From: UBA10906 sp049296695
Lineage (GTDB): Bacteria > Pseudomonadota > Gammaproteobacteria > Methylococcales > Methylomonadaceae
Reading direction: 5' to 3'
DNA: 44,555 bases
Assembly (NCBI GenBank): GCA_049296695.1
Contig: JBAQSX010000045.1
Coordinates: 1 to 44,555 of the forward strand
The position numbers and the translations under genes are program-made. Position 1 is the first letter of the stretch. Each line of letters opens with the position of its first letter. This document shows positions 6,312 through 14,565 of the stretch, in pieces. Below the pieces are notes generated by a model that did no database searches, was not told where the DNA came from, and saw only the letters and a program-made list of their open reading frames with translations.

Positions 6312-8297
6312 TTAAAGCACTGCTTCTACGTTTTTCACGACGTTTTCAACGGTAAAGCCGAAGTGTTTCATCAACGCACCAGCAGGAGCTGATTCGCCGA
6401 AAGTGTCAATACCGACAACACCGCCTTCTAAACCAACATATTTACGCCAGTAGTCAGTTACGCCTGCTTCAATAGCAACACGTTTTACACCAGGTGTTAA
6501 GATGCTGTCTTTATAAGCTTGATCTTGACGGTCAAAAACGTTAGTGGATGGCATAGAAACAACACATGCTTGAATGCCTTTTTCTGCTAATGCTGCTTGC
6601 GATTTGATTGCTAAGTCTACTTCTGAACCTGTCGCAATCAAGATAACTTGTGCATCACCTTGCGCTTCAGAAATAATATACGCACCTTTACGAATTGCAG
6701 CGATTTGGTCATCAGTACGCGCAACGAAAGGTAAGGCTTGACGGCTTAATACTAGGCTAGTCGGACCTGTTGTCCGTTCTACTGCCGCAACCCAAGAAAC
6801 AGCTGTTTCAGTAGAATCTGCAGGTCTCCACACATCCATATTAGGAATGAAACGCAGTGCTGAAGTATTTTCAATTGGCTGATGAGTAGGACCGTCTTCG
6901 CCTTGACCAATAGAATCATGGGTCAATACAGCAATAGTGCGGATTTTCATCAATGCCGCCATACGCAAAGCACTTTTCGCATAGTCAGAAAACATGTGGA
7001 ATGTGCCGCCGAAAGGCAATAAACCACCGTGCAACGCGATACCGTTCATAATCGCGAACATTCCAAATTCGCGTACACCGTAAGAAATGTAGTTACCTGG
7101 TTCTTTGCCGCTAACATGTGTGAAACTTGCACAGCTTGTTAAGTTTGAACCCGTTAAATCCGCAGAACCACCTAAGAATTCAGGTAACACGGGAGCGAGA
7201 CCTGCAATGGCTTTTTGTGAGGCTTGACGAGAGGCTAAATTTTCAGCTTTGGCATTGAAGTCAGCGATTAAAGCATCTGAGGCTTCTTTCCAGTTAGCGG
7301 GCAAATCACCTGCCATACGACGTTCGTATTCAGCCGCTAATTCAGGATATTCAGCCTTATAAGCTGCAAATTTCGCATTCCATTCAGCTTCAGCGTTAGC
7401 ACCTTTAGCTTTTGCATCCCAACCAGCATAAACGTTTTCTGGAATAACAAAGGGTTCGTGTGTCCAGCCTAAAAATTCACGCGTCGCCGCAACTTCTGGC
7501 AAACCTAATGCCGCACCGTGGCAGTCATGGCTTCCGCTTTTGTTAGGTGAACCGTAACCAATAATAGTTTTGCAGCAAATTAATGAAGGGCGAGTGGTTT
7601 CTTTTTGCGCTAAGGTAATCGCCGCACTAATAGCGTCAGCATCATGACCATCAACTGAAATAACGTGCCATCCATAAGCTTCAAAGCGTCTTACGGTGTC
7701 ATCAGTGTACCAGCCATCAATATGACCATCGATAGAGATGTTATTGTCATCCCAGAAAGCAACTAATTTGCCTAAGCCCCAAGTTCCCGCTAACGCACAC
7801 GCTTCGTGAGAAATGCCCTCCATTAAACAGCCGTCACCCATAAAGACATAGGTGTAGTGATCAACAATATCATGACCTGAACGGTTGAATTGGTGGGCGA
7901 GTAGTTTTTCTGCCATTGCAAAACCAACGCCATTAGTAATACCTTGACCTAATGGACCTGTAGTGGTTTCAATACCAGGCGCATAACCGTATTCAGGATG
8001 TCCTGGACATTTTGAATGCAATTGACGGAAAGTCGCTAATTCACTCATCGGCAAGTCATAGCCAGTCAAATGCAGTAATGAGTAAATCAGCATTGAACCA
8101 TGACCGTTAGACAGCACAAAACGATCACGATTTGACCAATTTGGATTAGTCGGATTATGACTCATATAGTCATTCCACAGGACTTCGGCAATATCCGCCA
8201 TGCCCATAGGTGCACCTGGATGTCCAGAGTTGGCTTTTTGTACGGCATCCATGCTCAAAGCGCGTATGGCGTTCGCTAGTTCTCGGCGCGAAGTCAT
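6312..8297 (-). CDS. tkt: Transketolase
   Basis: This thiamine-diphosphate enzyme moves two-carbon units between ketose and aldose phosphates and regenerates ribulose-5-phosphate, the formaldehyde acceptor of the RuMP cycle. The 661 residues match bacterial transketolases. The pyrophosphate-binding domain shows GHPGAPMG, RDRFVLSNGHGSMLIY, GPLGQGITNGVG, and MGDGCLMEGISHEA with an FWDDNNISIDG magnesium site. The pyrimidine domain shows GVREFGMFAIMNG and THDSIGQGEDGPTHQP, and the C-terminal domain has LIATGSEV. The ATG at 8297 has GGAG at a good distance. A terminator separates it from phi upstream, so it probably has its own promoter, perhaps with some read-through. Confidence 0.96.
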   Translation of the reverse strand: MTSRRELANAIRALSMDAVQKANSGHPGAPMGMADIAEVLWNDYMSHNPTNPNWSNRDRFVLSNGHGSMLIYSLLHLTGYDLPMSELATFRQLHSKCPGHPEYGYAPGIETTTGPLGQGITNGVGFAMAEKLLAHQFNRSGHDIVDHYTYVFMGDGCLMEGISHEACALAGTWGLGKLVAFWDDNNISIDGHIDGWYTDDTVRRFEAYGWHVISVDGHDADAISAAITLAQKETTRPSLICCKTIIGYGSPNKSGSHDCHGAALGLPEVAATREFLGWTHEPFVIPENVYAGWDAKAKGANAEAEWNAKFAAYKAEYPELAAEYERRMAGDLPANWKEASDALIADFNAKAENLASRQASQKAIAGLAPVLPEFLGGSADLTGSNLTSCASFTHVSGKEPGNYISYGVREFGMFAIMNGIALHGGLLPFGGTFHMFSDYAKSALRMAALMKIRTIAVLTHDSIGQGEDGPTHQPIENTSALRFIPNMDVWRPADSTETAVSWVAAVERTTGPTSLVLSRQALPFVARTDDQIAAIRKGAYIISEAQGDAQVILIATGSEVDLAIKSQAALAEKGIQACVVSMPSTNVFDRQDQAYKDSILTPGVKRVAIEAGVTDYWRKYVGLEGGVVGIDTFGESAPAGALMKHFGFTVENVVKNVEAVL

Positions 8298-8394
8298 ATT
8301 ATTCTCCTTGTTTGTTGTTGATTAGTGCGAGTTTAGTGACATTTAACCAATTTTTATGCGGTTGTCACGCAAGATTTTTGTATTTTTTATATAA

Positions 8395-8427
8395 AGAAAA
8401 AACGAGCAGCCATGATGGCTACCCGTT
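8395..8427 (-). terminator. Terminator between phi and tkt
   Basis: Read on the minus strand, a 12-bp stem (AACGGGTAGCCA with TGGCTGCTCGTT, two G-U pairs, 3-base loop) is followed by a run of six T. It lies 11 bases after the phi stop codon, so hps-phi is likely a separate transcript or is attenuated before tkt. Confidence 0.75.
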
Positions 8428-8437
8428 CTTTGTGACA

Positions 8438-8971
8438 TCATTCCAAATTAGCGTGTCTTTCTCTCATTATTTCTTCAGCAATACCTTTTTCATGAATAAT
8501 GTGAGAAATTAATGCTTCTAAAAACAGCAAAGTAGATAATTCAAAGACAGTCCCCATGGGCATGCCTTTGACTTTACCGTATTGTTCTGTGCGACCGATT
8601 TGAAAAACCGCATCTGCCATATCACCGATAGTTGATTCACTTTTTGAAGAAATCAATACGATGTTAGCACCTACTTTTTTGGCACTTTTGGTGAATGCTA
8701 TTAATTGTTCAGTTTCACCAGAGCCAGAAATAATGATCAGCAAATCACCCTGTTTAATGCTTGGTGTAACAATCTCACCCACAACACTGACATCGTAACC
8801 GCCATGAACCAATCTCATAGCGAAGAAATTGCCAACAAGTTTAGAACGCCCCGCGCCTGAAACGAAAATACGTTTAGCACCATCGAGCATCTCAGTTAGC
8901 TTCACATCATACGCATCATCTGTTGCTTCAAGAATACTTGAAATCTTTTCTACGATGAGTTGCTGATGCAT
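8438..8971 (-). CDS. phi: 6-phospho-3-hexuloisomerase
   Basis: It converts D-arabino-3-hexulose-6-phosphate, the product of the preceding enzyme, to fructose-6-phosphate, the second step of formaldehyde fixation. The 177 residues form a single SIS (sugar isomerase) domain: KRIFVSGAGRSKLVGNFFAMRL (sugar-phosphate loop), GDLLIIISGSGETEQLI, and KVKGMPMGTVFELSTLLFLE with the conserved Glu of the family. It starts two bases after hps stops, with GAGGT just ahead of the ATG, so the pair is surely co-translated. In some methanotrophs the two enzymes are also found fused; here they are separate. Confidence 0.94.
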   Translation of the reverse strand: MHQQLIVEKISSILEATDDAYDVKLTEMLDGAKRIFVSGAGRSKLVGNFFAMRLVHGGYDVSVVGEIVTPSIKQGDLLIIISGSGETEQLIAFTKSAKKVGANIVLISSKSESTIGDMADAVFQIGRTEQYGKVKGMPMGTVFELSTLLFLEALISHIIHEKGIAEEIMRERHANLE

Positions 8972-8973
8972 TG

Positions 8974-9621
8974 TTATACCTCTGTAGCGTCAACCAATTC
9001 GCGGATTTCACGCGCCGCAGTCGCTGGGCAAGGTGCGCCATAGATGGCCGCGCCCACAACGATAATGTTCGCGCCAGCTTTTACTACGTCTTGAACAGTT
9101 GATGCTTTAATACCGCCAGCAACTGAAATTCTAACGTTCAAACCTAATGCAGCGATTGCATTTAAATCAGCAAAAGGTGTGTGACCTGCTGCTTGAGCGT
9201 CTAAACCTGTATGAATACCAACGATTTGCGCGCCTGCTTCAACAGTTGCACGAGCGCAAGCTACTTTGTCACCAACGTTGATTAAGTCAATTTGAGCTTC
9301 CGCGCCGTGTGCGTTAGCTGCTTTGATAACGCCTGCGCAAGTTGCAAGACCAGACACACCCAATACAGTAACGATGTCAGCACCCGCTGCATAGAAAGGA
9401 GTTGCTTCGTATTCGCCAGCATCCATTGTTTTTAAATCAACTAACAATAATTTGTCTGGGAATTGCGCTCTTAATGCTTTAACCAGATTGATACCGTTGT
9501 GTTTAATACATGGAGTGCCGATTTCAAAAATATCAACATAAGGTGCTACTAAAGTAGCCAAGCCTACTGTTGCGTCAAAATCTAATGAATCCAATGCCAT
9601 TTGAATTAATGGTTTTGCCAT
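8974..9621 (-). CDS. hps: 3-hexulose-6-phosphate synthase
   Basis: It condenses formaldehyde with ribulose-5-phosphate, the first and defining step of the RuMP pathway. The 215-residue TIM barrel of the orotidine-phosphate-decarboxylase superfamily shows LVDLKTMDAGEYE (the Asp-Lys-x-x-Asp catalytic and magnesium site), IVTVLGVSG, VGIHTGLDAQA and ISVAGGIKASTV with VVGAAIYGA (phosphate binding). It is the first gene of the hps-phi unit. The long upstream gap holds a candidate promoter and clustered ATAGTT repeats. This gene is the main reason for calling the organism a methylotroph or methanotroph. Confidence 0.95.
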   Translation of the reverse strand: MAKPLIQMALDSLDFDATVGLATLVAPYVDIFEIGTPCIKHNGINLVKALRAQFPDKLLLVDLKTMDAGEYEATPFYAAGADIVTVLGVSGLATCAGVIKAANAHGAEAQIDLINVGDKVACARATVEAGAQIVGIHTGLDAQAAGHTPFADLNAIAALGLNVRISVAGGIKASTVQDVVKAGANIIVVGAAIYGAPCPATAAREIRELVDATEV

Positions 9622-9645
9622 GATAAGTGCTCCGAAGGGTTATTA

Positions 9646-9693
9646 ATAGTTATAGTTGGTTACATAGTTATAAGATTTATAGTTGAAAACTAT
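9646..9693. promoter_or_regulatory. Cluster of ATAGTT repeats upstream of hps
   Basis: ATAGTT occurs at 9646, 9652, 9664 and 9679, with the inverted form AACTAT at 9688. The starts are 6, 12 and 15 bases apart, all within 50 bases just ahead of the hps start codon. It could be an operator array or a 5' leader structure. No known factor is recognised. Confidence 0.4.
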
Positions 9694-9717
9694 GAATCTC
9701 TAAACGCTTTATCGCAA
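9689..9717 (-). promoter_or_regulatory. Candidate sigma-70-type promoter for hps-phi
   Basis: On the minus strand TTGCGA (-35, four of six matches) and CATAGT (-10, four of six) are 17 bases apart, about 70 bases ahead of the hps start. The match is only fair. Confidence 0.3.
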
Positions 9718-10225
9718 ATCGCTGATAGAAACGAATTTTTTAAGTCTTATATTCACTTTGCGTTTGTATAGCACTGCTAACTCTCAGCGCTCTGTAATTT
9801 TTGATAACGCTTAAAATATGCAGTTATCAATCATCACAGTTTTTCAAAAGGTGTGATGCTTGTTTTGCGGACATAACTGTAAAGTACAAAGGGGAGGGAT
9901 GTCAATGCCCAATACTTAACCCGCTTTATCCTGCCTTAAGATGTTCAAAGAAAACATAAAAAAATGGTAGCTTAATCAATTCCATATCATTGTTTGTATC
10001 TTGATGTAGCAGACACTTTAAGACGTTATTTCTACCCAATGTTAAATATCTGGTTTTACTCTTTTGTAGCCGCCATGCTTGAAAAATAGACCACTCTAGC
10101 GGACACTAGTCAAAACACTATGTAATTGTTAGCGAACAACCAACTTTTTATTTATTAGCTATTCTCGAATAATGTAGATAACGCTTACACATCCATTTTG
10201 CTCTCTTGCCCAAACATTACTATTC
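9718..10225. other. Intergenic region between divergent hps and yhdP
   Basis: No gene or RNA is recognised in these 508 bases. A weak candidate for the yhdP promoter is TTGTTA near 10127 with TATTTA 17 bases further on. The rest is AT-rich without clear structure. Confidence 0.5.
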
Positions 10226-13200
10226 ATGCTGGTTCATCTTACGCGAGCAACACGACATCTCCTTTTCTGGTCTTTACTTGCATTAGCAATTACCTTCACA
10301 GGTCTGCGTTTATGGTTTACAGAAATAACGCATTACAAACAGCTTATCACCAAGCAGCTCAGTCAACAGTTAGGTACGCCGCTTAGCATAGGCAAGTTAA
10401 GTGCTAGATTACACGGTTTTACACCTGAGCTGATAATAAGTGATATACGGGTAGATTCACTCATAACACCCACACAAGCGGCATTAACCGTTAAAGAAAT
10501 TCATCTAGGTATTGAATGGTTAGGGCTATTAAGTTCTTCAGATTGGTTAGCCTCATTATGGATTAACGTGATTGGTGCTAAATGTTCATTGCAACAACAA
10601 AACGGACGCTGGCTGATTGTCGGATTAAAAACAGGCGATGATTCACCGCCGCTATGGTTATTACAGGGATTGCATTATCAACTACTGTACAGTGAGCTGA
10701 CTTGGTTGACAGCTCAAGACAGCATCACCACTAAAATTGACGCAACCGTTACTAATACTGCTAATCGACACCTTATTAATACCTTACTGACTGTTGTTTC
10801 TGCACAACAAAACCCAACAAGTAATAATGATACGTTGAGATTATCTGCCGATATTGCAGGTGATATTTTCGCTAATACTGCCAATGGGACAGCTTTCATA
10901 GAAATCAAAAATTGGCAATTAGCACATTGGGCAACATTATTAACATCATACAATGCCCTGCCGTTTGAGCTTAATAAAGGCATTATTAATGGTAAACTTT
11001 GGGCTAATCTACAACAATCGCAAATCAACGCAATCACAGGTGAGGCGCGATTACAACAATTACAACTGAGTCGTACTGATAAACAAACTTTAAGTATTGA
11101 ACAATTCAGCACACAATTTAATGCACAACAATTCAATCAACACTGGCAATTACAAGCCACTGATTTAGTGTTGCAAACCGACAACAATAGCAGTTTTGAT
11201 GGTGCGGTTAGTCTGTCAACTGAGCAGGACAATTCGCCCACTATTGCCTTATCAATCAAACAAGCGGCATTAGCAGACCTTAGTAAGCTCACTTCTTTTT
11301 TCGCTCCAGCCCATCAAGCTACTTGGTTGGCACAAGCCCAACCTAAAGGCGACTTAAAAAACCTAACGGCTTTTATCCAAGTCAATCAAACCAAACCTGC
11401 AAACAGCTTATTTGCCATCAATGGTGCGGTACATGATTTTAGTATCAATTCAAGTCCGCTACTGCCTTTGGGAATTAGCAAACTCAATGCTTATCTAAAA
11501 GCCAGTGAACAAGGTGGACAATTAGAGTTAAACGCTAAAAACACCCAAGTGGACGCGCCCCAGTTATATGCGAACGCGCTCACTATTGAACAACTCGCCG
11601 CTAAGCTGAAATGGCGACAACACTCAGATTCATGGTATTTAGCCAGTGATTATTTGCAATTAAAACTGGCAGGCTTGCAAACTAATAGTCGTATCCGTTT
11701 AAACCTTCCTAAAAACCAGCAGTCCCCTTTTTTGGATTTGCAAATCGCCCTCAGTAGCGATGATGTCAGTCAATTACGCCATTATTTTCCCGCTAAAATA
11801 ATGAATCCCGATGATGTGGCATGGCTAACACCTGCTTTTGTTAAAGGACAAATTAGCCAAGGTGGGGTTTTATATTACGGTAAATTAAGCGATTACCCTT
11901 TTGCCAATCAGGCGGGGGTTTTTGAAGCACGCTTAGAAGTTGAACAAGGCGCCTTAAACTACGCGCCAGACTGGCCAGTAATCAGTGATATTAATGCCGA
12001 AGTCTTATTTTTAGGCGATCAATTACAAGTCAACGGACACACGGGACAAAGCGGCGGACTGCATGTTGATGATGCTGTGGTGATTCAACCACATATTGGT
12101 AAAAGTAAAACCCTAAGCATTGATGGCAAAGTCTCAGGTAGTGTTGCCCAAACCTTGGGCTACTTACAACAAACCCCACTCCGCGCTCGTGTGGAAGCTT
12201 TAAGTAATGCCATTATTCCTCAAGGTGATACCCAAGTCGCTTTTAACATCTTATTACCGCTCACCGAGGGGATTAATCCTAAAGTTGATGGTTTTGCGCA
12301 ATTGCATCAAGCCAAACTTACCGTTAAAGCCTTGGATTTATTAGTCAGTCGCATTGATGGCAAACTTAACTTTAATGAAAACGGCATCTACACTGAGCAA
12401 CTACACGGTTTTGCCTTAGCGCATCCGATTGACGTTAGCATCAAAAACGCTAATGAACAGACGCAAATTAAAGTGTTAGGCCGCGCTGGTATTAAAGATT
12501 TAGAACAACAATTCCCTTTGCCGTGGTGGTCAGTGGCCACAGGTTCTACTGATTATCAACTCAATCTTGACTTGCCACACGCAGGTGAAATCCCACAGTT
12601 GCGGGTTAGTTCTCAACTAACAGGTGTCGCTTTAGACCTGCCCGACGGACTTGCCAAAACCGCGAATCAACAACAGCCTTTAGCGGTTACTTTCAGCCTT
12701 AATGGCGAAGACGACTTACCGATACAATTAAATTATGCCCAGCAATTAAAAGCCGCTATCAGTCTCAATATCCCCTCGCAAAAACTACGCTCAGGTCATC
12801 TTGTTATCGGCGACGCTGAGCTGAGTCATCACAACGAAACAGGCTTTAGTTTAGAACTGAGTGATAAAGACTTAACCTTAGATGAATGGCTTACCATGCT
12901 CCTCAATGCTAAATCGCATAGTGATGAGCAAAATAATGGCATAAATCACATTCATATTCACAGCCCACACGCTCATTGGCAAAAACAAGACTTAGGCGCG
13001 TTTGATTTAAACCTGCATCGCCAAGGTGAACATTGGTTAGGTACGATTGCCAGTCCCGCCGCCACGGGCAACTTTAAAATCCCTGCTGATTGCCACGATA
13101 AACAAGGCATACAACTCAGTATGGATAGTATTGATTTAGCCGCTTTAAAACAATTAGGCAATTTTAGCAATAAAACAAAAGACGATAGTATTCCAACGAC

Positions 13201-14074
13201 TATTCCCTTATTAAATTTGAGTAGTGAACATACTTATTGGCATAAACTCTTATTAGGTAAATTATCCTTAAATACCCAACGCAGTCCGCACGGAATTAAA
13301 TTACAAACCTTAAATCTTATACATAATGATGCCAGCTTAAATTTAACAGGTGAATGGCAATATCAAAGCCCCCTACATTCAATCACCAATTTACAAGGAC
13401 ATTTGCATAGTAATAACACAGGACAATTACTGCGTAAATTAGGTATTAGCAAAGATTTAAGTGATAGCAAAGCCGATTTAAATTTTAGTTTGCAATGGCT
13501 TACTTCGCCACAACACCTTAATTTAAACACCATGCAAGGTTATGCCGATTTACATTTAAATCACGGACGCATTTTAAGTATAGAACCGGGTTTTGGACGT
13601 ATTTTAGGAATATTGGCTGTGGCGCAATGGACTAAACGTTTGCAACTTGATTTTAGTGATTTATATATGCAGGGTTTGAGTTTTAATAGTATTCATGGCC
13701 ATTTTGATATTGCAGGTGGTATTGCCGCCACTAATGATTTTACCATTGATGCCATACCTGCAAAAATCACTATTACAGGCACGACTGATTTAACCAATCA
13801 AACCCTTGACCAATTAATTAATGTCGCACCCAAAAGTGCCGATGCCGTGCCGATTGCTGGCACATTATTAGGTAAAATCAGCAGTGTATTTTCAGAAACA
13901 CTGACGGGTAAAAACCATGATGAATTATTCTTCGGCTCACAATACCGCGCTTTAGGTACTTGGAAAAATACTCAAATAATACCTCTGCATGAAAATGATG
14001 GTTTATTACAAAAAACATGGTCGGGTATTAGTCGTTTTCCGTGGATGGGTCGTACTAATAAACCCACGCCTTAA
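10226..14074 (+). CDS. yhdP: YhdP family AsmA-like inner-membrane protein
   Basis: YhdP, TamB and YdbH are large AsmA-like proteins that bridge the periplasm and carry phospholipids toward the outer membrane. The 1282 residues match the E. coli protein (about 1266). One N-terminal transmembrane helix (HLLFWSLLALAITFTGLRLWF) anchors a long periplasmic region of repeating beta structure. The start LSIGKLSARLHGFTPELIISDI is the usual N-terminal AsmA/YhdP signature. The C-terminal AsmA_2 region contains HGRILSIEPGFGRILGILAV and LINVAPKSADAVPIAGTLLGK, typical of the family. It is expressed away from the hps-phi unit. The start at 10226 places the membrane helix about 10 residues in, as expected. 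Confidence 0.9.
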   Translation: MLVHLTRATRHLLFWSLLALAITFTGLRLWFTEITHYKQLITKQLSQQLGTPLSIGKLSARLHGFTPELIISDIRVDSLITPTQAALTVKEIHLGIEWLGLLSSSDWLASLWINVIGAKCSLQQQNGRWLIVGLKTGDDSPPLWLLQGLHYQLLYSELTWLTAQDSITTKIDATVTNTANRHLINTLLTVVSAQQNPTSNNDTLRLSADIAGDIFANTANGTAFIEIKNWQLAHWATLLTSYNALPFELNKGIINGKLWANLQQSQINAITGEARLQQLQLSRTDKQTLSIEQFSTQFNAQQFNQHWQLQATDLVLQTDNNSSFDGAVSLSTEQDNSPTIALSIKQAALADLSKLTSFFAPAHQATWLAQAQPKGDLKNLTAFIQVNQTKPANSLFAINGAVHDFSINSSPLLPLGISKLNAYLKASEQGGQLELNAKNTQVDAPQLYANALTIEQLAAKLKWRQHSDSWYLASDYLQLKLAGLQTNSRIRLNLPKNQQSPFLDLQIALSSDDVSQLRHYFPAKIMNPDDVAWLTPAFVKGQISQGGVLYYGKLSDYPFANQAGVFEARLEVEQGALNYAPDWPVISDINAEVLFLGDQLQVNGHTGQSGGLHVDDAVVIQPHIGKSKTLSIDGKVSGSVAQTLGYLQQTPLRARVEALSNAIIPQGDTQVAFNILLPLTEGINPKVDGFAQLHQAKLTVKALDLLVSRIDGKLNFNENGIYTEQLHGFALAHPIDVSIKNANEQTQIKVLGRAGIKDLEQQFPLPWWSVATGSTDYQLNLDLPHAGEIPQLRVSSQLTGVALDLPDGLAKTANQQQPLAVTFSLNGEDDLPIQLNYAQQLKAAISLNIPSQKLRSGHLVIGDAELSHHNETGFSLELSDKDLTLDEWLTMLLNAKSHSDEQNNGINHIHIHSPHAHWQKQDLGAFDLNLHRQGEHWLGTIASPAATGNFKIPADCHDKQGIQLSMDSIDLAALKQLGNFSNKTKDDSIPTTIPLLNLSSEHTYWHKLLLGKLSLNTQRSPHGIKLQTLNLIHNDASLNLTGEWQYQSPLHSITNLQGHLHSNNTGQLLRKLGISKDLSDSKADLNFSLQWLTSPQHLNLNTMQGYADLHLNHGRILSIEPGFGRILGILAVAQWTKRLQLDFSDLYMQGLSFNSIHGHFDIAGGIAATNDFTIDAIPAKITITGTTDLTNQTLDQLINVAPKSADAVPIAGTLLGKISSVFSETLTGKNHDELFFGSQYRALGTWKNTQIIPLHENDGLLQKTWSGISRFPWMGRTNKPTP

Positions 14075-14100
14075 TTAATTAAAAATAAAAAGAGACAATT

Positions 14101-14343
14101 ATGACTACCTTATCCATTTCAGCACAGGGACAAATTACCTTACCTGCTAATATATTACAAATAGATACTTGGAAAAATAACAAAGAACTTATTATGCTTT
14201 GTTTAGGTGATACGGTTATTTTGCGACCTGCACATTATGCAAAAACTGATGATTTTTCTGATTTAGGTGGTTTTTTCAAAAACAATACAGTGCAATTAAC
14301 AACCGAAGAATTGTGCGCTGCTGTTGATAATTACAAGGACTAA
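14101..14343 (+). CDS. AbrB/MazE-type antitoxin (orphan)
   Basis: This 80-residue protein begins MTTLSISAQGQITLPANIL, the swapped-hairpin AbrB/SpoVT DNA-binding fold of type II antitoxins, and ends with an acidic toxin-binding tail (LTTEELCAAVDNYKD). An AAGAGA ribosome site precedes the ATG at 14101. Such genes normally sit just ahead of a PIN-domain toxin. Here the toxin start follows four bases later but is cut after 21 residues, so the antitoxin is left without its partner. Whether it still binds its own promoter or another toxin cannot be told. Confidence 0.82.
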   Translation: MTTLSISAQGQITLPANILQIDTWKNNKELIMLCLGDTVILRPAHYAKTDDFSDLGGFFKNNTVQLTTEELCAAVDNYKD

Positions 14344-14346
14344 TTT

Positions 14347-14412
14347 ATGCTAATTGCTGTTGATACCAATATCATAATTAGATTAGCCATGCGTGATTTG
14401 GCACATCATTAA
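14347..14412 (+). pseudogene. Truncated PIN-domain (VapC-type) toxin
   Basis: MLIAVDTNIIIRLAMRDLAHH is the N-terminus of a PIN ribonuclease, with the first catalytic Asp in AVDTN. The frame hits TAA at 14410-14412, exactly where the palindromic repeat at 14411-14461 begins. The remaining ~110 residues and the other acidic catalytic residues are absent. The loss probably came from insertion of, or recombination at, the repeat. Confidence 0.75.
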
Positions 14413-14461
14413 AAGGAGTGCAAGCTTTGCTTGCAATGCAGGCAAAGCCTGCACTCCTTTT
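14411..14461. repeat. Palindromic repeat, GGAGTGCA family (copy 1)
   Basis: AAAAGGAGTGCA and TGCACTCCTTTT form the outer stem, with a shorter inner hairpin. Related palindromes occur at 22465-22490 and 34789-34814. It could also end transcription of the antitoxin gene. Confidence 0.75.
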
Positions 14462-14481
14462 CAATTAATGATTATACGCTT

Positions 14482-14510
14482 GTAGAGACGTTGCACTGCA
14501 ACGTCTCTAC
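14482..14510. repeat. Palindromic repeat, GACGTTGC family (copy 1)
   Basis: GTAGAGACGTTGC and GCAACGTCTCTAC pair around a 3-base loop. The same core with a different loop occurs at 37661-37686. It lies upstream of glnE. Confidence 0.75.
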
Positions 14511-14565
14511 CAAAGAACGGCTATTAATTTACTACTCTATTTTAATTACACACTCAAATTCAACC

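Noticed and set aside
10714..11136. Minus-strand 140-residue cysteine-rich frame inside yhdP
   Set aside because: No ribosome site or known motif; the plus-strand YhdP frame is intact and well supported.
14431..14565. Longer GlnE start upstream
   Set aside because: These 45 codons run through two palindromic repeats and do not look like GlnE, while the ATG at 14566 gives the family's usual length.
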